From positions 124,001 to 188,000 of the forward strand of contig NZ_WKJN01000008.1 of NCBI RefSeq assembly GCF_009674495.1: a stretch of DNA of 64,000 nucleotides, written 5' to 3'. This DNA comes from Duganella alba. GTDB lineage: Bacteria > Pseudomonadota > Gammaproteobacteria > Burkholderiales > Burkholderiaceae_D. The notes under the pieces are model-generated. The model had not been told where the DNA came from, searched no databases, and saw only the letters and a program-made list of their open reading frames with translations. The position numbers and the translations under genes were made by a program. Below, piece by piece: positions 58,026 to 64,000 of the stretch (within the stretch, counting starts at the first letter, position 1; each line of letters begins with the position of its first letter).

Positions 58026-59233
58026 TGCGGGCGGACCTGCGCGCGGCGCTCCGGTTGCGCCGCTTCGTTGGCCGCCTCCGCGCCGCGTTCGAACAGCAGG
58101 CGGCGCGTCGGCGCATTGGCGTCCACGCCCAATTCGCTGAACACTTCCAGTGCGCCCAGCAGCACCGCCTGCTGGGCGTTCATGAAGTTGGCATACGATG
58201 AATTCAGAATGTAGAACACCAGCTCATATTCCAGCGCGTCCTGGCTGATGGACTTCAGGTGGACGCGGTCGGCGCGCACGTCCGGCTGGCGCTCGACCAC
58301 GGCGCGCAGCGCGTCCGGCACCTTGGCCGCCAGCGCCGCCGGCGTCGCCGGATTGATGCGCAGCGAGAACTGCACGCGGCGATTCTGCATGCGCTTGTAG
58401 TTGCGCACCTGGTTCTTCAGCAGTTCCGCATTGCCGATGACGACCTGTTCGCCGCTGTCGGCGCGGATGCGCGTGGTCTTCAGGCCCACATGCTCCACCG
58501 TGCCGGAAACGTTGGTGATGGCGATCGAGTCGCCCACTTCAAACGGCTTGTCGACCGCAATCGCCAGCGATGCAAACAGATCGCCCAGCACATTCTGCAC
58601 CGCCAGCGCCACCGCGATACCGCCGATACCCAGGCTGGCCACCAGCGCTGAGACATTGATGCCCAGGTTGGACAGTGCCGCCAGCATGAAGATCACCCAC
58701 ACGGTGGTCTTCAGCGCCCACACCATCAGCGTGTTGGCGACGGTGGTCGGCGAGTCGGGATTCTCGGCGTGGTTGCGGAAGTAGCGGCGCGCGCCCAGCG
58801 TGGCCGCGCGGTCCAGATACAGCACCAGCTGGAAGCCCAGCACGATGAACCACAGGTGGCCCAGGCGCTCCTCCCAGATCGGCGGCAGCTCCAGCATCTT
58901 CAGGCCGACCAGCAGCGACACCACCAGCACCGCCAGCATGCTGGTGCGGTTCAGCGTTTCCTTGAACAGCTGCACCGCCGGACGATCCGGCCGGCCCGCT
59001 TCGTCATGCTTGCACAGGCGCCGGCGCAGCAGCCGCAACAGGCCGAAAATGGCGAAGAAGGTAATCGCGGCGGCAGCGGCTGCAATCATCAGCTCCTCGC
59101 CGTCGACGTTGGAAAATGGGGTCAGATAGCGTTGAATATTCAAACCGTACTCCTGTTCGATGAGGCTGAGATTCACCCATCGTAGGCGCGCGGGCGGTGG
59201 CGCTCTGTTCGTTGCACCACATGCGAAGGGCAT
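58022..59233 (-). CDS. MscS-family mechanosensitive ion channel
   Basis: A 403-residue channel protein with four membrane segments and the conserved pore helix and beta domain: ALVASLGIGGIAVALAVQNVLGDLFASLAIAVDKPFEVGDSI, then GTVEHVGLKTTRIR. It releases solutes under osmotic downshift in known relatives. The ATG at 59233 overlaps the regulator stop (TAATG). A GTG 19 codons later (59176) gives a more usual N-terminus and is an equally possible start. Confidence 0.88.
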   Translation of the reverse strand: MPFACGATNRAPPPARLRWVNLSLIEQEYGLNIQRYLTPFSNVDGEELMIAAAAAAITFFAIFGLLRLLRRRLCKHDEAGRPDRPAVQLFKETLNRTSMLAVLVVSLLVGLKMLELPPIWEERLGHLWFIVLGFQLVLYLDRAATLGARRYFRNHAENPDSPTTVANTLMVWALKTTVWVIFMLAALSNLGINVSALVASLGIGGIAVALAVQNVLGDLFASLAIAVDKPFEVGDSIAITNVSGTVEHVGLKTTRIRADSGEQVVIGNAELLKNQVRNYKRMQNRRVQFSLRINPATPAALAAKVPDALRAVVERQPDVRADRVHLKSISQDALEYELVFYILNSSYANFMNAQQAVLLGALEVFSELGVDANAPTRRLLFERGAEAANEAAQPERRAQVRPH

Positions 59234-59640
59234 TACGCTTTCTGGTCAGCAACCTCACCAAGACATTGCAGGATGGCACAATCTCTTGCAGTCTGGCTGA
59301 TGCCGCACAGGCCGCGCAGTGCCAGCAGCTGTTGTTCCAGCGCGCGCAGGCCGGCGATGCGCTGGCCCACCTCGGCGATATGCACGTCAAGCATGGCGTC
59401 GACCGCGGCGCAGCTTTGTTCCGGCTGGTCGCGCACCGCCAGCAGGGTGCGGATCTCTTCCAGCCCCATGTCCAGCGCGCGGCAGTGGCGGATGAATTGC
59501 AGGCGCTTCAGGTGCCGCTCTTCGTAGACGCGGTAATTGCCGGCCGAACGCGCGGGCTTCGGCAGCAGGCCGGCATGTTCGTAGTGGCGGATGGCTTCGA
59601 CGGTGTAGCCGGTCTGGCCGGCCAGTTCTCCGATCTTCAT
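59233..59640 (-). CDS. cadR: Cd(II)/Pb(II)-responsive MerR-family regulator (CadR type)
   Basis: A 135-residue MerR protein with the N-terminal winged HTH (MKIGELAGQTGYTVEAIRHYEHAGLLPKPARSAGNYRVY in family terms) and a long dimer helix. Cys77, Cys112 and Cys121 correspond to the three cysteines of CadR/PbrR metal sites. It likely activates the divergent CDF-like transporter gene. A MerR-type promoter with 19-base spacing lies between them. The end overlaps the MscS start. Confidence 0.9.
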   Translation of the reverse strand: MKIGELAGQTGYTVEAIRHYEHAGLLPKPARSAGNYRVYEERHLKRLQFIRHCRALDMGLEEIRTLLAVRDQPEQSCAAVDAMLDVHIAEVGQRIAGLRALEQQLLALRGLCGISQTARDCAILQCLGEVADQKA

Positions 59641-59643
59641 GGC

Positions 59644-59674
59644 TTGACCTTGTAGTGACTTCAGGGTTTCTAAT
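59644..59674 (+). promoter_or_regulatory. MerR-type promoter and CadR operator
   Basis: TTGACC and TCTAAT are separated by 19 bases, the overlong spacing of MerR-family promoters. The interrupted palindrome at 59647-59667 (ACCTTGTAGT and ACTTCAGGGT arms, 8 of 10 pairs) fits CadR/PbrR operators. It lies directly before the CDF-like gene. Confidence 0.7.
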
Positions 59675-59700
59675 GGCGACTATACATCAAGGGAGGATGC

Positions 59701-60369
59701 ATGTCTGGATGCTGTTCTGGCGGCTGCGCGCCGGCCAAGCCGGTGGTGGACCGGCGCTATCGCCGCATTTTGTGGATTGCGCTGGTGGTCAACGCGCTGA
59801 TGTTCGTGGTGGAGCTGGCCGGCGGCCTGCGTGGCGACTCGGCCGCCTTGCTGGCCGATGCCGTCGACTTCCTTGGCGACGCCGGCAACTACGCCGTGTC
59901 GCTGCTGGTGCTGGGCGCAACGCTGGGCTGGCGCGCCCGCGCCGCCATGGCCAAGGGACTGACCATGGCGGCCTACGGCGGCTTCGTGCTGGCCAAGGTG
60001 GCGTGGGACTCGGCCACCGGCAGCGTGCCGGCGCCGGCGGTGATGGGCGCCATCGGCCTGACCGCGCTGCTGGCCAACGGCACGGTGGCGCTGCTGCTGT
60101 ACGCCTACCGCGACGGCGACGCCAATATGCGCTCCGTGTGGCTGTGCACCCGCAACGACGCCATCGGCAACGTCGCCGTGATGCTGGCGGCGCTGGGCGT
60201 GTTCGGCAGCGGCAGCCGCTGGCCGGACCTGGCGGTGGCGGCGGTGATGGGTTGCCTGGCGCTCAGCGCCGCGCGCCAGGTCATCCGCCAGGCGCTGGCC
60301 GAGTTGCGCGCCGGCGCAGCAGCAGATACGCCGCCGGCATCACCAGCATCGATAACAAGGGCGCGGTGA
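59701..60369 (+). CDS. Short cation transporter (CDF/CzcD-like, membrane domain only)
   Basis: A 222-residue protein. The Cys-rich N-terminus ([11 protein letters not shown]) may bind metal; six membrane helices follow, with CDF-type Asp-containing motifs in [19 protein letters not shown] and [12 protein letters not shown]. The usual cytoplasmic C-terminal domain of about 80 residues is absent, as in a known group of short transporters. GGGAGGATGC precedes the ATG. Control by CadR suggests Cd, Pb, Zn or Co export. The last 89 bases overlap the convergent cusA. Confidence 0.82.
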   Translation: MSGCCSGGCAPAKPVVDRRYRRILWIALVVNALMFVVELAGGLRGDSAALLADAVDFLGDAGNYAVSLLVLGATLGWRARAAMAKGLTMAAYGGFVLAKVAWDSATGSVPAPAVMGAIGLTALLANGTVALLLYAYRDGDANMRSVWLCTRNDAIGNVAVMLAALGVFGSGSRWPDLAVAAVMGCLALSAARQVIRQALAELRAGAAADTPPASPASITRAR

Positions 60370-63300
60370 TCATCCCGCCGACCATCGGCGCGGCGATGCG
60401 CTGCATGATCTCCGAGCCTGTGCCGCCGCCCAGCATCACCGGCACCAGGCCGGCGACGATCACCGCCACCGTCATCGCCTTCGGCCGCACGCGCAGTACC
60501 GCACCTTCGCCGATGGCGGCCAGCAGGTCGTCGGCCGACACCGCGCCGTCCTGCACGCGGCGTTCCCATGCGGTCTTCAGATACAGCAGCATGATCACGC
60601 CGAATTCCGCCGATACGCCGGCCAGTGCGATGAAGCCGATGCCGCTTGCCACCGACAGGTGATGCCCCTGCATCCATAGCAGCCACACGCCGCCGGCCAG
60701 CGCGAACGGCAGCGTGGTCATGATCAGCGCCGCCTCGTCCAGGCGGCGGAAGGTCAGGTACAGCAGCGCGAAGATCACCGTCAGCGTCAGCGGCACCACG
60801 ATTTTCAGCCGGGCGGCAGCCCGCTCCAGATACTCGAACTGCCCGGACCACGACACCGAATACCCCGGCGGTAGCCGCACCTTGTCCGCCACCACCTGCT
60901 GCATCGCGTGTACCGCGCCGCTGAGGTCACGGCCGTGGATGTCGACGTAGACCCAGCCGGACAGCCGCGCGTTCTCGCTCTTGAGCATGGACGGGCCGTC
61001 GGCGACGTCGATGGCGGCCAGGTCGCTCAGGCGGATCTGCGCGCCGCGCTCGGTCAGCACCGGCAGTTGCCGCAGTTGTTGCAGCGAATCGCGCAGCGCC
61101 TGCGGGTAGCGCACGTTGATGGGGAAGCGCTGCTGGCCTTCCACCGTTTCGCCGACATTGTCGCCGCCGATGGCGCTGGCGACGATGCTTTGCACGTCGT
61201 CGATATTCATGCCGTAGCGCGCCGCCGCGTCGCGGTCGATGCGGACATCGATGTAGCGGCCGCCGTTGAGGCGTTCCGCCAGCGCCGACGATACACCCGG
61301 CACCTCCTTGACCGCGCGTTCGATCTCGCCGGTGAGGCGATCGATCTCGCGCAAGTCCATGCCGGCGACCTTGATGCCGACCGGGCTCTTGATGCCGGTG
61401 GCCAGCATGTCGATGCGGTTGCGCACCGGCGGCACCCAGATGTTGGACAGGCCGGGCACCTGCACCACGTGGTCCAGTTCCTCGACCAGTTTGTCGGGCG
61501 TCATGCCGGCGCGCCATTGGTCGCGCGGCTTGAAGCGGATGGTGGTTTCGAACATTTCCAGCGGCGCCGGATCGGTGGCGGTGTCGGCGCGGCCGGCCTT
61601 GCCGAATACGCTGTCCACTTCGGGCACGGTCTTGATCAGGCGGTCCGTCTGCTGCAACAGCTCGGACACCTTGCCGATACCGATGCCCGGCAGCGCCGAC
61701 GGCATGTACAGCAGATCGCCTTCATCCAGCGGCGGCATGAATTCGCCGCCGAGCCGCGTCAGCGGCCATACGCTGCCCAGCGCCAGGACGGCCGCCAGCA
61801 GCAGTGTCGCTTTCGGATGGCGCAGCACGCGGTCCAGCACCGGACGGTAGGCCGCGATCAGCCAGCGGTTCAGGGGATTGCGCTGTTCCGATGGAATGCG
61901 GCCGCGTATCAGATAGCCCATCAGCACCGGGATCAGCGTCACCGACAGCGCGGCGGCGGCGGCCATGGCGTAGGTCTTGGTGAAGGCCAGCGGCGCAAAC
62001 AGGCGGCCTTCCTGCGCCTCCAGCGCGAACACCGGCACGAAGGACAGCACAATGATCAGCAGCGACAGGAACAGGGCAGGACCAACTTCGGCCGCCGCGT
62101 CGCCGATGACGCGCCAGTGTTCGGCGCCGGCCAGATCCTGCTGCGGATGTGCGTGGCGCCATGCTTCAATGTGCTTGTGCGCGTTCTCTATCATGACCAC
62201 CGCCGCATCGACCATCGCGCCAATGGCGATGGCGATACCGCCCAGCGACATGATGTTGGCGTTGACGCCCTGGTAGTACATCACCGTGTAGGCCGCCAAT
62301 ATGCCGAGCGGCAGCGAGATGATCGCCACCAGCGCCGAACGCGCATGCAGCAGGAACAGTCCGCACACCACAGCCACCACGATGAATTCTTCGACCAGCT
62401 TGTGTTGCAGGTTATCGACCGCGCGGCCGATCAGCGCCGAACGGTCGTAGGTGGTCACGATCTCGACGCCGGCCGGCAGGCTGGCCTTCAGCTGTTCCAG
62501 CCGAACCCTGACGGCAGCGATGGTCTGCTGCGCGTTTTTCCCGGAGCGCATGATGATCACGCCGCCCGCCACTTCGCCTTCGCCATTCAGTTCCGCGACG
62601 CCGCGCCGCGTTTCGGGGCCGACCTGCACCCGCGCCACATCGCCCAGCCGCACCGAAGCGCCGGCTGCGGTGGCGGACAGGGGAATCTTGCGGAAATCGT
62701 CCAGCGATTGCAGATAGCCGTTGGCGCGCACCATGTACTCGGCTTCTCCCAGCTCCACGACGGAGCCGCCGGATTCCTGGTTGGCCTTGCGGATCGCTTC
62801 GATCACGCGCGCATGCGGAATGCCATAGGCGGCCAGCTTGGCCGGGTCCAGCAGTACCTGGTACTGGCGCACCATGCCGCCGATGCTGGCCACTTCGGCC
62901 ACATTCGGCACCGTCTTCAGCTCGTACTTGAGGAACCAGTCCTGCAAGGTGCGCAGCTGCGACAGGTCATGCCTGCCGCTGCGGTCCACCAGCGCATATT
63001 CGTAGATCCAGCCGACGCCGGTGGCGTCCGGCCCCAGCGCGGCGCGTGCCTGCGCCGGCAGCCTTGCCTGCACCTGGTTCAGATATTCCAGCACGCGCGA
63101 CCTGGCCCAATAAGGATCGGTGCCATCCTCGAACAGGATGTAGACGAAGGAATCGCCGAAGAAGGAATAGCCGCGTACAGTCTTTGCGCCCGGCACCGAC
63201 AGCATGGTGGTGGTGAGCGGATAGGTCACCTGGTTTTCGACGATCTGCGGCGACTGGCCCGCATACGTGGTGCGGATGATCACCTGCACGTCGGACAAAT

Positions 63301-63421
63301 CGGGAATGGCGTCCACCGGCGTGCGCCCCAGCGCCCAAGCGCCCCAGGCGGTCAGCACCAGCGCCGCCAGCAGCACCAGCACGCGGTTGGCGATGCAGGC
63401 GCGTATCAGGCGGGCGATCAT
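60281..63421 (-). CDS. cusA: Cu(I)/Ag(I)-type RND efflux permease CusA
   Basis: A 1046-residue HME-RND inner-membrane pump. Twelve helices and two large periplasmic loops are present. Motifs match CusA rather than Czc[35 protein letters not shown] (methionines of the Cu site) and [16 protein letters not shown]. The [16 protein letters not shown] region holds the conserved helix 4 acid of the proton pathway. It overlaps cusB by four bases and exports copper or silver with CusB and an outer-membrane channel outside the window. Confidence 0.93.
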   Translation of the reverse strand: MIARLIRACIANRVLVLLAALVLTAWGAWALGRTPVDAIPDLSDVQVIIRTTYAGQSPQIVENQVTYPLTTTMLSVPGAKTVRGYSFFGDSFVYILFEDGTDPYWARSRVLEYLNQVQARLPAQARAALGPDATGVGWIYEYALVDRSGRHDLSQLRTLQDWFLKYELKTVPNVAEVASIGGMVRQYQVLLDPAKLAAYGIPHARVIEAIRKANQESGGSVVELGEAEYMVRANGYLQSLDDFRKIPLSATAAGASVRLGDVARVQVGPETRRGVAELNGEGEVAGGVIIMRSGKNAQQTIAAVRVRLEQLKASLPAGVEIVTTYDRSALIGRAVDNLQHKLVEEFIVVAVVCGLFLLHARSALVAIISLPLGILAAYTVMYYQGVNANIMSLGGIAIAIGAMVDAAVVMIENAHKHIEAWRHAHPQQDLAGAEHWRVIGDAAAEVGPALFLSLLIIVLSFVPVFALEAQEGRLFAPLAFTKTYAMAAAAALSVTLIPVLMGYLIRGRIPSEQRNPLNRWLIAAYRPVLDRVLRHPKATLLLAAVLALGSVWPLTRLGGEFMPPLDEGDLLYMPSALPGIGIGKVSELLQQTDRLIKTVPEVDSVFGKAGRADTATDPAPLEMFETTIRFKPRDQWRAGMTPDKLVEELDHVVQVPGLSNIWVPPVRNRIDMLATGIKSPVGIKVAGMDLREIDRLTGEIERAVKEVPGVSSALAERLNGGRYIDVRIDRDAAARYGMNIDDVQSIVASAIGGDNVGETVEGQQRFPINVRYPQALRDSLQQLRQLPVLTERGAQIRLSDLAAIDVADGPSMLKSENARLSGWVYVDIHGRDLSGAVHAMQQVVADKVRLPPGYSVSWSGQFEYLERAAARLKIVVPLTLTVIFALLYLTFRRLDEAALIMTTLPFALAGGVWLLWMQGHHLSVASGIGFIALAGVSAEFGVIMLLYLKTAWERRVQDGAVSADDLLAAIGEGAVLRVRPKAMTVAVIVAGLVPVMLGGGTGSEIMQRIAAPMVGGMITAPLLSMLVMPAAYLLLRRRATRPAPGG

Positions 63422-64000
63422 GGCCGTGCTCCATCCATGCGCATGGCCGTGCCGCGCAGGCTGGCGTCCGAATCGATCAGGAACTGGCCGGACACCACCA
63501 CCTTGTCGCCGGCATGCAGGCCGCTGCGGATTTCAGTTTTGCCGTCTGCCTCGGCGGCGGCTTCCACTTCCACTGGCGCGAAGCCACCGCCTTCCTGTGC
63601 CACCATGACGACGGTGCGTGTGCCGGTGCGTATCACGGCTTCGGAAGGAACCAGCAGCACGTCGCTGCCGGCGGCAGGATGCAGGCTGACATTGACGAAC
63701 ATGCCCGGCGTCAGCCGCCGTGACGGATTGGCCAGCTCGATGCGCGCCTTGATCGTGCGCGTTGCGGGATTCAATTCCGGCAGCAGCGCGCTGACACTGC
63801 CCTTGAACGTTATGCCAGGCAGTGCCGCAGCGTGGGCTTCCACCGGCACACCGGCGTGCACTTTCGCTCCTGCCTGCTCGGGAATTTCGGCTTCTATCCA
63901 CACTGTGGCGGTGCCGTTGATGCGGAACAGCGGCGCGCCGGCGGATACCGTCATGCCTTCGCGCGCGGTCAGTTCCGTGACGATGCCGGAGGCGGGCGCC
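63418..64000 (-). CDS. cusB: CusB-type periplasmic adaptor, 5' end outside the window
   Basis: The visible 194 codons are the C-terminal part of an RND membrane-fusion protein: lipoyl-like [24 protein letters not shown], beta-barrel [48 protein letters not shown], and [19 protein letters not shown] at the end. The reading frame continues without a stop to base 64000. It overlaps cusA in ATGA. The metal-binding N-terminus cannot be seen. Confidence 0.9.
   Translation of the reverse strand, partial: APASGIVTELTAREGMTVSAGAPLFRINGTATVWIEAEIPEQAGAKVHAGVPVEAHAAALPGITFKGSVSALLPELNPATRTIKARIELANPSRRLTPGMFVNVSLHPAAGSDVLLVPSEAVIRTGTRTVVMVAQEGGGFAPVEVEAAAEADGKTEIRSGLHAGDKVVVSGQFLIDSDASLRGTAMRMDGARP

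Noticed and set aside
1..64000. CRISPR arrays, insertion sequences, prophage or integrase genes, tRNA or rRNA genes
   Set aside because: None seen by reading both strands; no regularly spaced repeats, transposase motifs or cloverleaf candidates stood out.

Overview
The window looks like a GC-rich betaproteobacterial chromosome, most likely from the Oxalobacteraceae (Massilia, Duganella or Janthinobacterium relatives). That placement is inferred from base composition, protein style and gene neighbourhoods; no rRNA or tRNA was seen. Genes are tightly packed, ATGA start/stop overlaps are frequent, and no gene-free gap exceeds about 200 bases.

Layout. 1-6.9 kb is general metabolism and small hypothetical genes: the end of an amino-acid permease, pyruvate:quinone dehydrogenase poxB, DUF4337 and DUF4142 proteins, VOC and cupin proteins, a FitAB-type toxin-antitoxin pair whose toxin is frameshifted near its 3' end, and an AEC transporter. 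6.8-15.8 kb is the catechol branch of the beta-ketoadipate pathway: the operon catB-catC-catA-pcaD-symporter with divergent catR, then pcaR divergent from pcaIJF. Together they take catechol to succinyl-CoA and acetyl-CoA. Recognisable CatR-type and PcaR-type operators are present. 15.8-17.5 kb holds an Aer-like energy-taxis receptor behind a perfect FNR box.

17.5-50.7 kb is a large block for life without oxygen on nitrate. It contains a hemerythrin/DUF2249/membrane protein/PaaX-like operon; ubiU-ubiV-ubiT for O2-independent ubiquinone synthesis; anaerobic ribonucleotide reductase nrdD-nrdG, with the glycyl-radical domain on its own small gene between them; norB(qNor)-nirK-nirV-sco; narK1-narK2-hemN-a Dnr-like regulator-carbonic anhydrase; narGHJI-ppiase-moaA-narX-narL; and nnrS. 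This supports nitrate to nitrite to NO to N2O. No nosZ is in the window. The block has two perfect FNR boxes, three asymmetric TTGAT-N4-(G/C)TTAT sites, a spaced pair of NrdR boxes, and a CTAG-centred palindrome shared by the narK, narG and one hypothetical-gene promoter.

50.7-64 kb returns to mixed functions: a three-subunit GMC dehydrogenase with triheme cytochrome c, an alpha/beta hydrolase, a second AEC transporter, an OmpA-family protein, a MscS channel, and a metal-resistance end with a CadR-type MerR regulator, a short CDF-like transporter, and cusA plus partial cusB of a Cu/Ag RND efflux system.

The most interesting items are the physically split NrdD, whose catalytic glycine and a probable fourth zinc cysteine sit on a 58-residue polypeptide, the shared CTAG palindromes, and a PaaX-family regulator embedded in a nitrosative-stress operon. 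All functions are inferred from sequence reading alone; no database search was run.
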